Of a DNA stretch of 11,396 nucleotides, positions 1 through 7,849 are shown in pieces. Positions within the stretch are counted from its first letter, which is position 1, and each line of letters begins with the position of its first letter. Source of the stretch: Saccoglossus kowalevskii (taxonomy: Eukaryota > Hemichordata > Enteropneusta > Harrimaniidae); NCBI RefSeq assembly GCF_000003605.2, contig NW_003146284.1, positions 72,659 through 84,054 on the forward strand, written 5' to 3'. Position numbers and translations under genes: made by a program. Under the pieces are notes generated by a model. The model saw only the letters and a program-made list of their open reading frames with translations. It searched no databases and was not told the origin of the DNA.

Positions 1-457
1 TCCTTGACTCAAGTTCTTTCAGTAAGTTTTCGTTTAATGAAATATACCCTTCTTTCAAGTTATCTTTCTGCTTTATAAGCTTCAATAGTTCCCCAATGCG
101 ACGATCTTTTAGTTTATGTTCTACCTGTACTTGTTGTAATTTACTTTTCAATGCTGGGATAACTTCGTTCTCGTATTTCATCTTCACTTCATTCAATTCA
201 ATGTTTTTTCCAACTCTGAGCATATTATTTACCTCATTCTCTAACGTATTGCACCTTCTTCTAAGTAGTTCGTTTTGATCGGTTAACATTTTACATTTGT
301 TTTTATATAGTTTTATTTTATCGGAAGTCATCGATAACTTTTCCCCTTCTACACTCTGACTTTTATCACTGGCATTAATATGATTGTTATAGCTTGACTC
401 AAATGAAGTTTGTTGAATTGCTGATGCGTAAAATGCTGAATCAACTGAATTCATCAT
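1..457 (-). CDS. Coiled-coil protein, tandem copy A, C-terminus beyond the window
   Basis: The minus strand is open from a TGA at 505-503 to the left edge. The first usable Met pair starts at 457 (MMNSVDSAF), giving 152 codons, and the gene continues outside the window. It is paralogous to the gene at 2208-3393. Matching landmarks in order are NSVDS, SVEGEK, NELLRRRCN, VKMKYENEVIPAL, RIGELL and KDNLK. Over the last 59 residues I count about 38 identities to the copy-B frame at 2474-2298. From NELLRRR onward the spacing of Leu, Glu and Lys fits a coiled coil. Unlike copy B, this frame runs unbroken across the position of the copy-B frameshift. The matching N-terminal half of copy B (acylation signal, basic and most acidic parts) is missing. 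It may be a live N-terminally truncated gene or a decaying duplicate. I do not recognise the family. Confidence 0.6.
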   Translation of the reverse strand, partial: MMNSVDSAFYASAIQQTSFESSYNNHINASDKSQSVEGEKLSMTSDKIKLYKNKCKMLTDQNELLRRRCNTLENEVNNMLRVGKNIELNEVKMKYENEVIPALKSKLQQVQVEHKLKDRRIGELLKLIKQKDNLKEGYISLNENLLKELESR

Positions 458-709
458 GTTGGTTTTTTCTATCCGAACCTCACAACTATTTGTAACAGGT
501 GGTCACTCTTCTGTAATCCCTGGCAGTAAGTAATGTTCCTACTAGTAAATCATTTTCTTTTAAAAGTTCAATTGCAGTACCATCTGTGGTCGATACAGAT
601 GCATTAAAGCTATGTCATTCACTTAGATGTTCAAAGTCCACAGATTACGAGGCAACAGCGTACAGTTCTATCCACAACAACTAATTTGTCTCCCAATAAA
701 TATTACACG
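458..709 (-). pseudogene. Decayed 5' part of exon 2 of copy A
   Basis: This stretch follows a good acceptor (pyrimidine tract then CCCAG at 714-710), so it should be the start of exon 2. It does not keep the copy-B frame. KENDLL (around 557-543) matches ENDLL of copy B but lies in a different frame from the downstream coiled coil. The distance from ENDLL to VDS is 121 bases here and 117 in copy B. Where copy B has the Trp codon TGG of KIDWTS, this copy appears to have TGA (505-503). A weaker match, VDFEHLSE against VDFDKILE, lies near 640-610 and is followed by stops. The first ATGs in this stretch open only very short ORFs. I infer loss of the N-terminal coding half, or reuse of it as 5' UTR. 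The leftmost alignment is weak. Confidence 0.4.
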
Positions 710-916
710 CTGGGTAAATGAAAAAAAAAATAGTAATATATTACTGATCATTCAATGTAATAACGGTTGGGTTAATAGAAATGTCCATTATATACATCTC
801 AAATAAATGCAAAATAGTTCTGTATAACGTTGCCATATTGAATTGTTTCAAAGTTTTACACATACCTGTTATAGCAACAGAGTAATTTGGGAAGCCAAGT
901 CCAGTGATACTATGTG
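710..916 (-). other. Non-coding first exon and 156-bp intron of copy A
   Basis: On the minus strand, exon 1 ends at 866 with CAG|GTATGT, and the intron (865-710) ends with a T-rich tract and CCCAG. The exon (about 916-866) resembles the segment at 4360-4302 upstream of copy B. Both contain AAGTCCAGTGA and ATAGCAAC on the plus strand, followed at the same place by a splice donor. The conserved exon-donor arrangement in two tandem copies is the main evidence that both are real transcription units. The 5' end (transcription start) cannot be placed. Confidence 0.5.
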
Positions 917-956
917 ATTGCAGTACACACCTGTAGTCGATCTGTGGAATTTACTG

Positions 957-1246
957 AGCGCTGACGCGATAAGGTTAAGTCCACCGAACTATGGAACTAT
1001 AAATAAACCGATGTAGCACAACACTTACTAAGGTTGTCAACCTTCTGGTCGGTACTGATAGATGAATGGTGTAGCGCCCTCTAGCGCTATAAGTTTGTAT
1101 ATGTGCTGGCACAATAAGGTTAAGTCCCCCGAACTATGGAACTACAAATAAACCGATGTGACATAACACTCATTAGGGTTATCAACCTTTAGGCAGGTAC
1201 TTATAGATGGAATGGTGTAGCGCCCTCCATCGATGCACAGTGTATA
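957..1246. repeat. Tandem duplication, two copies of about 145 bp
   Basis: Two diverged copies follow each other (about 957-1101 and 1102-1246). Shared blocks include ATAAGGTTAAGTCC at 969 and 1114, GAACTATGGAACTA, AATAAACCGATGT, TCAACCTT, and TGGTGTAGCGCCCTC ending at 1081 and 1227. Offsets of 145-146 bases are constant along the copies. The second half resembles the single segments at 4428-4480 and 4680-4733. It lies immediately upstream (in the minus sense) of exon 1 of copy A, so it may contain promoter sequence duplicated with the gene, or a short dispersed repeat. Confidence 0.8.
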
Positions 1247-1998
1247 TATGTTTAATATTTTGATAGCAAGAGATAAACGTACTGTTTGTGTACAAATATT
1301 GTTTCTGCACAAATATGTTGACCCGTTGAATTTATTTTACTAAGAAAACAAAATACCGTATAGTTAATATAACACTAGAAGCACACTTTAACACATACAG
1401 TCGTTGATCGTGATAAAATATCTTAACGTTATTTAACATAATTATATCAGATCTTGGTAATAGTTACGAATGTTCAATAAAGTATTTAGTAGCATTCAAA
1501 GAATAAAATAAATCATCAGAAATGTTGAGTAAAGCGATGATACAGAATGATATCTGCACTATTGTAATCTGTGAATTTCCGGAATGTTCCACCAGTTTTT
1601 GTTTGAATTCTACCAGGAATATACTATTTATGTTATATAGTACATTATCCTAGATAAACAAATGTCTATAAGCAGCAAAAAGAATACTTACTGGTATTCC
1701 AAATAAAGTCAGCAATGATAATACAGTTTAGAGCAGAGGTACACTTTACAAAAATGTGTTACACAAAATCAATACATATAAAATAAAATAAAAAAAGAAG
1801 GAATATGCACTATACATTATGCAAATTATTCTCTCAGACTTTCAGGCATACATATAGTTGAATCTATTCATGGCGTTTGCAAACAAAATAACACGCATGA
1901 AATGTATGTGCTGATTTTTTTTCTAAATAAACTACCACGCCCAATTAGGAACATTGTCCCATTTTGTGATTCATTTGTATATGCAGCATATTAAACAA
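1247..1998. other. A+T-rich intergenic stretch, no gene seen
   Basis: No long ORF, convincing splice pair, RNA gene or repeat was found. It separates the upstream repeats of copy A from the 3' end of copy B. Confidence 0.5.
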
Positions 1999-2004
1999 TT
2001 TATT
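1999..2004 (-). terminator. Candidate polyadenylation signal of copy B
   Basis: AATAAA reads on the minus strand at 2004-1999, about 200 bases after the coiled-coil stop codon (2210-2208). It is the nearest canonical hexamer I found in the expected direction. No cleavage-site evidence is available. Confidence 0.4.
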
Positions 2005-2025
2005 CATGTTCATTAGGTACTGGTC

Positions 2026-2176
2026 ATAGGCGGATCCAAACATTTTGGTAACGAGGGCGCTACTGCTATTGAATATCTTCATGGCGTGGATTGGGTTTGT
2101 CAATTGATTTGCCAATTTTGCCAACTAAACAGGATGGGGCGCCTGGCGCGCCTCCCCTAAATCTGCGTATGCCTGT
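2026..2176. mobile_element. Possible MITE-like remnant
   Basis: The ends form an imperfect inverted pair: CATAGGCGGATCCA at the left and, reverse-complemented, CATACGCAGATTTA at the right, 10 of 14 matching. The interior has a G+C block (GGGGCGCCTGGCGCGCCTCC at about 2136) quite unlike its surroundings. No transposase is present and no target-site duplication is clear. The terminal sequences resemble short non-autonomous repeats I associate with aquatic invertebrate genomes, but that is from memory. It lies between the copy-B stop codon and the candidate poly(A) signal, so it would be part of the 3' UTR. Confidence 0.35.
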
Positions 2177-2207
2177 GATTCGCCATCTAAATATCTTTGT
2201 GATCATT

Positions 2208-2474
2208 TTAAACAGGTTTTTCAACATTGCTTTCAATCATGGTTTCAAGCTCCATCACCTTGGCTTCTAGTTCAGTCAGCTTCCCTTCCTTGATCTCAAG
2301 TTCACCCCATAACGTTTCGTTTAATGTAGTATAATCTCCTTTCAAGTTGTCATGTTGATTTAAACGTTCCAATAATTCCCCAATGCGATGATCTTTCTTT
2401 TCATTCTCTACCTTTATTTGTTGTAATTCACTTTCCAATGGAGGGATAACCTCTTTCTCATATTTCATCTTCAC
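2208..2474 (-). CDS. C-terminal coiled coil of copy B, in the shifted frame
   Basis: This frame encodes VKMKYEKEVIPPLESELQ onward to the end VEKPV and a stop at 2210-2208. There is no ATG at its first position (the codon at 2474-2472 is GTG), so it is not an independent gene. It is the continuation of the long frame at 2458-3393, displaced by one base. The proof is copy A, where the equivalent residues follow directly in one frame. The sequence has a steady Leu/Glu/Lys spacing (ELLERL, LTELEAKVMELETMI) typical of a coiled coil, probably for dimerisation. If the surplus base is ignored, copy B encodes 394 residues from 3393 to the stop at 2208. Function is unknown. Confidence 0.75.
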   Translation of the reverse strand: MKMKYEKEVIPPLESELQQIKVENEKKDHRIGELLERLNQHDNLKGDYTTLNETLWGELEIKEGKLTELEAKVMELETMIESNVEKPV

Positions 2475-3393
2475 TTATATCTTTATCAGTACTCTGTTCA
2501 ACTTTAAACAGGTTATTTATCTCATCTTTTAGCTTATTGCATCTTTTTCTAAGCAATTCCTTTTCCTCTTTCAATATTTCAGATGCGTCTTTAATCTGTT
2601 TGGCTGTATCTGTTGGTTCCAACATCTTTTCCCGTTCTACTGTATGACTTCCACCGTTTCTATTGTTAGGTTTGTTATCAGTAGACTCAGATTGTTGAGT
2701 TGCTGATGCATGTAATTCCGAATCAACTGATTTTATCTTGTTATCTTCATGTACCACGGAGCTTTCTGTCTGAGCATCACTAGTATTTTTAGTAGATGTC
2801 CAGTCTATTTTAATTTCTTCCAGCAGGTCATTTTCTGAGAGACCCATTTCTTCAACTAGTAAATCCATGTGTGTCTTGACATCTGATATGTGAGTTGAAC
2901 CTGTTTCACTGGCACTATCATGTTTGTCACTTGCAAGAGATTCTGACACAATTGGGTTGGATATTTCGTCATTATTTTCGTTTTCTGAAATATTCGAATC
3001 ACTTTTTTCCTCCCGATCTGCACGGATTGTCTCCAGAATCTTATCAAAGTCAACTAAATTGTCTAAATGTTCCGAATTATTGTCAATTTGTTGTTTTTCA
3101 TCGCTACTATTTTTTGATTTGTTCTCACTGCAAACTTCCCCATTTTGTTCTTCAGAGTCGGATTCTAAACCAGGTTTTTCATCTTCTTCTTTAGACGTTT
3201 CTGTAACGTCATCGTCTTCTCCACTTGTTTGATCAACAATACGATCTGAGTCCTCTTTTTCATCCAAGCTGTTTCTCTTTTTACTAGCTTTCGAGCTGCC
3301 ACGCTTCTTTGTGGAGCTTGGCTTCCGTTCATAAGGTTCATTCTCGCTTGACCCATTCTTGGCCTTTTTAGGTTTGGCCATACATCCACCCAT
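2458..3393 (-). CDS. Possibly acylated, acidic coiled-coil protein, tandem copy B
   Basis: There are 311 codons from ATG at 3393 to a TGA at 2460-2458. The start MGGCMAKPKK fits the N-myristoylation pattern (Gly2, small Gly3, Ala6, no Pro7), with Cys4 available for palmitoylation. Residues 7-41 are rich in Lys, Arg and Ser (KKRGSSKASKKR), which could hold the tail at an acidic membrane. Residues 42 to about 240 are acidic, Ser/Asn-rich and probably disordered. From about 250 (VEREKML, ELLRKRCNKLKDE) a coiled coil starts. The last residues, KDISEDEI, have no counterpart in copy A, because the frame is off by one base from about 2475-2480. The true C-terminus is probably the frame at 2474-2208. 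Start choice rests on the acceptor 16 bases upstream and the MGGC motif. The layout recalls MARCKS-type membrane anchors, but I see no homology and name no family. Confidence 0.75.
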   Translation of the reverse strand: MGGCMAKPKKAKNGSSENEPYERKPSSTKKRGSSKASKKRNSLDEKEDSDRIVDQTSGEDDDVTETSKEEDEKPGLESDSEEQNGEVCSENKSKNSSDEKQQIDNNSEHLDNLVDFDKILETIRADREEKSDSNISENENNDEISNPIVSESLASDKHDSASETGSTHISDVKTHMDLLVEEMGLSENDLLEEIKIDWTSTKNTSDAQTESSVVHEDNKIKSVDSELHASATQQSESTDNKPNNRNGGSHTVEREKMLEPTDTAKQIKDASEILKEEKELLRKRCNKLKDEINNLFKVEQSTDKDISEDEI

Positions 3394-3409
3394 AGTTACA
3401 GTGGTATGT

Positions 3410-4301
3410 CTAAATAGGAGAGAGTGGAACGGTCCATGTTATTGTATTATATTGTAGGATGGGATTGGTTTGCTTTAATATGTCTTAATATGTTTTATCA
3501 GGTATCAACTACATAATAACATTCAATGAAACTATATGACCAGCAAGGAATTTACACAATTATAAGTTATAAGTCACCCCACCTTGACAATATAAGCCGG
3601 TTGATTTGTTCAATTTTAATCTACATGTGGTTACCTTACGGGCAAGTATGTGTAGCTCATAGTTGACTATTGATGTGAACACTGCCAAGAATTCACATCA
3701 TAAATACCACATTGTTGCAAAATGTTACCATGACGATATCCACAGTGGGTTGAGTTGGGTCTCATGTGGATATCCCAAACCAGCAACAGGTTCAGCGTCA
3801 GTACGGTGTAAGTAGCATGTGTGACCTACACCTATCTGTTTACGTGTGAGAAACCTACACACTCAGCTTCTATCTTGAGTTAATATTTACCAAGCACATT
3901 CAAGGCATGCCCTTCACCGGACCTCATTTTGTACATACTACTTTTGGGTAGTTATATCTATATCACTAAACACTAAATATATCAAACTGTTGTCAGTAAA
4001 GCTGTTGTGTAAACATAGCCTTACACAGCCCACCTCCATTAAAGGTCAAAGTCCAAATATATCATCGCGTCGGTGTATATACATTCAATCATCTAATAAT
4101 TATCTGACAACATTTGAAGCAATAATTCTTCCTCAAAATATAAGTTAAATAGGATTTATAAGAAATACCGAACGTATTAATGACCAATAAAACCTACCAT
4201 GGCAAGTAACAAATAAATGCAATATTGCTGTATGGAGTATGGTAATTCATATGCTTTTTAACATCGTCATTGCACTTGAAGCGTCATAAAAACTCACCTA
4301 C
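3410..4301 (-). other. Intron 1 of copy B
   Basis: The acceptor reads CTCTCTCCTATTTAG on the minus strand, ending at 3410, a clear pyrimidine tract 16 bases before the start codon. Two donors compete: GAG|GTAGGT (intron from 4301) and TAG|GTGAGT (intron from 4297), the second a perfect consensus. The matching copy-A intron is only 156 bp. No coding exon was found inside the intron. Confidence 0.6.
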
Positions 4302-4360
4302 CTCTACTATAGCAACTGAATAATATTCACAACCAAGTCCAAGTCCAGTGAAAAACTGAA
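4302..4360 (-). other. Non-coding first exon of copy B
   Basis: Similar to the copy-A exon at 866-916, with shared CCAAGTCC, AAGTCCAGTGA and TATAGCAAC on the plus strand and a donor at the same place. With the donor at 4301 there is a TAG in frame with the downstream ATG, which supports translation starting in exon 2. The right boundary is set by the end of similarity, not by a known transcription start. Confidence 0.5.
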
Positions 4361-4427
4361 GGCACAAACTTTTACAACTTTAAAGGTACAGATAATTTGA
4401 ATAACCAATACGTGGCATTACAACAGT

Positions 4428-4480
4428 CAATGTAGTTGTTACCCTTGAGGTAGCTATCGGTATCGCGCCCTCTTGCGCTG
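4428..4480. repeat. Degenerate copy of the upstream GCGCCCTC element
   Basis: GTTGTTACCCTTGAGG, then TATCG and GCGCCCTC (4465-4472), followed by TTGCGCT. The order and spacing match the second half of the 145-bp repeats at 957-1246. It lies just upstream of exon 1 of copy B, the same relative place as in copy A. Confidence 0.5.
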
Positions 4481-4679
4481 AAGCGTTGTGATTTTCTGAT
4501 AACAGGATAATGTATTATCTCTGGCTTGTGTTGACACTCCTGACTAATAAACTGAAATAATTCATAAGGAGATCATCTGTTATTATAATTCTCTTAGTCA
4601 TGTATTATTCGTTTGTTTTTATGCTTTCGAGGCGTTAACTTAAGTTAATTAATAATTAGGTGATATAAAAGGACCATGT

Positions 4680-4733
4680 ATTATCAACAACTTGAGCTAT
4701 GCCGATGGTACGTATATAATAGCGCCCTCCATT
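4680..4733. repeat. Second degenerate GCGCCCTC element upstream of copy B
   Basis: TTATCAAC, CTTGAG, TGGTAC, then ATAGCGCCCTCC (octamer at 4722-4729), matching in order the copy at about 1178-1228. More diverged than the tandem copies. Confidence 0.45.
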
Positions 4734-5412
4734 AAGGGTGAACGTAAACTTATCCGTGTCTGTGAACTGTGTGCCAATGAACTGGACATCGTTTACAACA
4801 TTCAAAAAACAAAATAAATGTACTTCTCTAGTCGCAATATGCTGCATCGTATCCCGACATTGCTGCTGTGCAACCAAAATCAAAAACAAAAACTAATAAA
4901 TTCTGTTGAATTCCCTGGGTCATAAAATTACTAGTAACCTTAAGGATAACGTAGATATTGTCCACTAAAGACGTCAGAGTTGTGTGTAGGCGAATGTCTC
5001 ACTGCGTAAGCTTTGCAACTGTAGTCGCAATGTTAAACGTGCTCTCTTTAAAACATGTTGTTCCAGCATCTATAGTTATCAGTTTTGGTGTGATTTTAGA
5101 ATGTCAACAATAATATTTTTCGTAGCACATTCACATGACTGTAGTAAAACTGTAATGTTTTATTAGCAGTCGTGTAAACAAGTGATATAAAATGAAGATG
5201 TGTTTTGATACAGCAATGGGCCCGGTTATTGTACAACTAGGCGTTTCCATTGTACACTGCCTTAATTTATTCACTCAGTTATTTATTTGATGTAATTGAC
5301 ATTAAATAAAGCATAATAATAATAAAAGATAAGGGAACGCTTAGCTGTGTGCTGAGAGTATATTTAAAATTACTTCAGAATGCCAAAAAAGTCGTTTAAA
5401 CAATTACAAATT
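4734..5412. other. Intergenic, no gene seen
   Basis: Short open frames here show no conserved motif, no splice signals and ordinary A+T-rich composition. A TATA-like GATATAAAAGG just to the left at 4662-4672 (plus) leads to no recognisable gene. Confidence 0.45.
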
Positions 5413-5565
5413 GGCTAATTTGTGTAAATTTGTAATTACTTTGCACGATTTCAGCTCCAAACTAGAGATGTTATTTATCAAGTTTCATTAAAAGCTGGTG
5501 AGTTGTTATTCATATCTGTGTTGAGAAGCTAGACATAGGCTAATTTATGCAAATTAGATAATTAA
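5413..5565. repeat. Possible dispersed repeat bounded by related ends
   Basis: GGCTAATTTGTGTAAATTTG at 5413 and GGCTAATTTATGCAAATTAG at 5538 are near-identical direct copies 125 bases apart. The second contains a perfect 7-bp inverted pair, CTAATTT-ATGC-AAATTAG (5540-5557), which includes an octamer-like ATGCAAAT. The block between them looks like a familiar invertebrate interspersed repeat, but I cannot confirm it without a repeat library. Confidence 0.35.
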
Positions 5566-6390
5566 CAAGCATTGCCAATGTACAGTCCCGATTAGTTTAT
5601 ACCGGTACCCGATCTCAGTGTTCATTTCAAACCACGTGTAGATATACAATATGGTCATTATAATCACAGATACATACATACAGAAACTTGCATGGTTACC
5701 ATAACAAACAATTGATTGCCAGTCGACTAATATATAGTATTTTAGATGACATAACAGTAATAAATCGACATGGACATGATTAAAAACAAAATGGCCGCCA
5801 GTCGTTTTTTTTAATATATATGACGTGCATCTGTAACCCAATATGCATAATCCTGATACAAAGTATGAACAAAAAATCGCCCTGTTTTAGTAATAGTAAA
5901 CTGAATAGGTCTAAGTATAACTACATGGCAGCAATGCTTGGATTTCGATTACAACAACGCCCAGTTTTCGATGCATATTTGCAGTTGATTTCAGTTAATT
6001 CGATATGCTTACATAGTTTAGAGATCACATGATCATATATTGTCATCTGATAGGATAGCCATTCCTCTTGTCTGATGACTTCAATATAGCAATGGATACA
6101 TATTCCTGTCTGCAAGTGTTTTTAGATATTACAGTTATGGCTATTAATGAAGTCTGATACCTTCATGACAGTCCTAGTTACATGTTTGTGTCTGCAACAG
6201 TGCTTGATATATTGTAAGTATGTAAAATAATAAGGTCACATGTCCCCATCATTATTGTCGAGTATTTGTCACTAGAATAAATTTGCAATTTTATTCACAA
6301 GTTTTAAAGGCACGACCCAGACTGTAGACTCTCCTTGTGCAATATATCAACCAATCTGATTAAAATAAGATCCTAGTTTTGCCTTTTTTT
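5566..6390. other. Intergenic or intronic, no gene seen
   Basis: Several ORFs of 60-95 codons occur on both strands but are unremarkable and mutually overlapping. A YY1-like AAAATGGCCGCC at 5788-5799 (plus) opens only a seven-codon frame. No RNA gene was recognised. Confidence 0.4.
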
Positions 6391-6435
6391 ATTTTATTTT
6401 ATTTTATTTTATTTTATTTTATTTTATTTTATTTT
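6391..6435. repeat. (ATTTT)9 microsatellite
   Basis: Nine perfect ATTTT units preceded by a T run. Read on the minus strand it is an A-rich tail-like tract, which could be the end of an old retroposed sequence or a simple slippage product. Confidence 0.95.
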
Positions 6436-6565
6436 TATCTATCATTTAATTTGATCTATTATTTATTTGTTGATAGTTTATTAATGTTTTAGTAATTGCG
6501 AATGCCAAAACAAGGATATGGCCCCAATGCCAATATAAATCCCGTTCAAATATTATAAGCTAAAG

Positions 6566-6611
6566 CCAATCACAGCTCGCCTTCTATATTGGCTGACGGC
6601 GTACTCATTGG
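6566..6611. promoter_or_regulatory. Cluster of three CCAAT boxes
   Basis: CCAAT at 6566-6570 (plus) and ATTGG at 6588-6592 and 6607-6611 (CCAAT on the minus strand) lie 19-22 bases apart in a locally G+C-richer stretch. Spaced CCAAT boxes are typical of NF-Y-driven promoters. The direction of transcription is unclear. The ATG at 6637 is too close for an ordinary CCAAT-to-start distance on the plus strand. Confidence 0.35.
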
Positions 6612-6636
6612 AGAAAATATTTAACATACAATTACA

Positions 6637-7006
6637 ATGTACAAGAAAAAAGATCGTGCGGCGCCGCATGGATTTCATTTTGAAGACAATCATCTCAATC
6701 AAAGGTTGGCCAGGAAAATTGCCCGGAAGGTGGTTAGATACCCGGGTCAATTTTTCTTTTTTCTTTGAAGGCTAAAAAATCATGTTCTGTTGTGTACTGT
6801 GACGGACAATTTATTTAATTTTTCTTTTTACTGACGTGTTCATGACCATATTTTTTTTTAAGTTTCAGAAAACACGGTCAGACATGTACTATCCAGATCG
6901 TCATTGCTACGGCGATCTAGATGTGCGGTTGACTGCCGGAGCCCTGTCCAGTAGGAATTATTGGGGGGGGGGCGGTGCTCCGATTGATACAAAAATACAA
7001 ATTTAA
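6637..7006 (+). CDS. Candidate two-exon small ORF, unconfirmed
   Basis: Exon 1 would run from ATG at 6637 (MYKKKDRAAPHGFHFEDNH) to AAG|GTGGTT at 6729/6730. A 139-bp intron would end in a T-rich tract and TTTCAG at 6868. Exon 2 (6869-7006) continues in phase for 45 codons (KTRSDMYYPDRHCYGDLD onward) to TAA, giving 76 residues. The stretch is G+C-richer than its surroundings, and the splice sites join in frame. Against it: no family is recognised, the donor is only fair, a run of ten G lies in exon 2, and the opposite strand of exon 1 is also open (stop at 6555-6553, open rightward to about 6770, next to an acceptor-like TTTTTTAG). A repeat fragment or chance is possible. Confidence 0.25.
6963..6972. 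repeat. Run of ten G
   Basis: Ten consecutive G in an A+T-rich region, prone to length variation and sequencing error. Any reading frame through it is unreliable. Confidence 0.9.
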
Positions 7007-7849
7007 CATTTTTTCGGCATAGAGTGTGAGAAGTGCCCGCTTTTCGCAGTTTGGCAAGACGTCATGTTCTCATCGGCTTTAATTTGTTTCTGCCATGCAT
7101 TTTGTTGACCTTTGATAATTCTCACAAATTATCAGTGGGAATTCGGATTCTCGTCATTAGACTGTTTAATTTCAAAATTACACACCACCACCACGGCGAA
7201 AAATATCAGTGGCGAGAATAATATCAAGTGTAGATGAGGTGCGAGAAAATGTCAGTTCCTCGCTCTAGTATAATTTTTGTTTGGCAATTCATACTTTTCA
7301 GTGTAGCAATACTCTACGGGCAATCTTTCTGTATTTTGCCCACCAATTCATGTACAGATCAATAAATTAACTTGCATAAACCATTAATAGAAAATTACTA
7401 GTACATTTTTATATACAAAAGAGATTCGACAGAATTGTACGATTTTGGTCATTACATTGAATATTTTTTTATTTTCAACAAATGTGCACACTTCCTGATG
7501 CATCTTCGCCAGCCAAGGTTCGTTTATTCAGTCATCGCTTCAACTTTACACCAAACATTGAGAATAATTATCTAGAATGGAAACAAAAAACAAGTAAATC
7601 GTCATGATTAGAACACTGTAAACAGCAATAGTAAACAATGCAAACTGATTTTAAATTGTATAACGGTCTCCGGCGCACCAACGTCCACGCAGAATATTAG
7701 ACCAAAAATATTTCATGATCAATTGCGATGTGGTCCAAATAAAAAAAACATTTTATTCCAGTCCAAATCAGCTCAATTACTTTAATAAAGAGTTATTGTA
7801 CAAAATGTTGATACATTTTGATGAATATTTACAGCTACGGCTTCAATAC
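7007..7849. other. No convincing gene; possible minus-strand intron
   Basis: If the minus-strand gene beginning at 8121 is real, this is probably its intron sequence. A good acceptor-like tract reads toward the minus strand and ends at 7572, but the frame after it closes within 15 codons. A short perfect stem, CTACGG and CCGTAG separated by eight bases, spans 7833-7852. Confidence 0.35.

Noticed and set aside
96-278. Plus-strand 60-codon ORF
   Set aside because: Antisense shadow of the copy-A coiled-coil frame. Its Ser/Phe/Leu-rich composition is what reversed Glu/Lys codons give.
2458-2520. A tiny intron explaining the copy-B frame change
   Set aside because: The only GT and AG pairs available would give an intron of about 20 bases, too short for spliceosomal removal, and copy A has no gap there.
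2856-3389. Several ORFs of 65-102 codons on both strands inside copy B
   Set aside because: They overlap the long 311-codon frame in other frames, have no splice signals of their own and show compositions expected from shadows.
4656-4889. Minus-strand 77-codon ORF
   Set aside because: No motif, overlaps the degenerate GCGCCCTC element, and has ordinary intergenic composition.
5554-6115. ORFs of 64-95 codons on both strands
   Set aside because: Mutually overlapping, rich in Tyr, Ile and Cys from A+T-rich DNA, with no domain or splice context.
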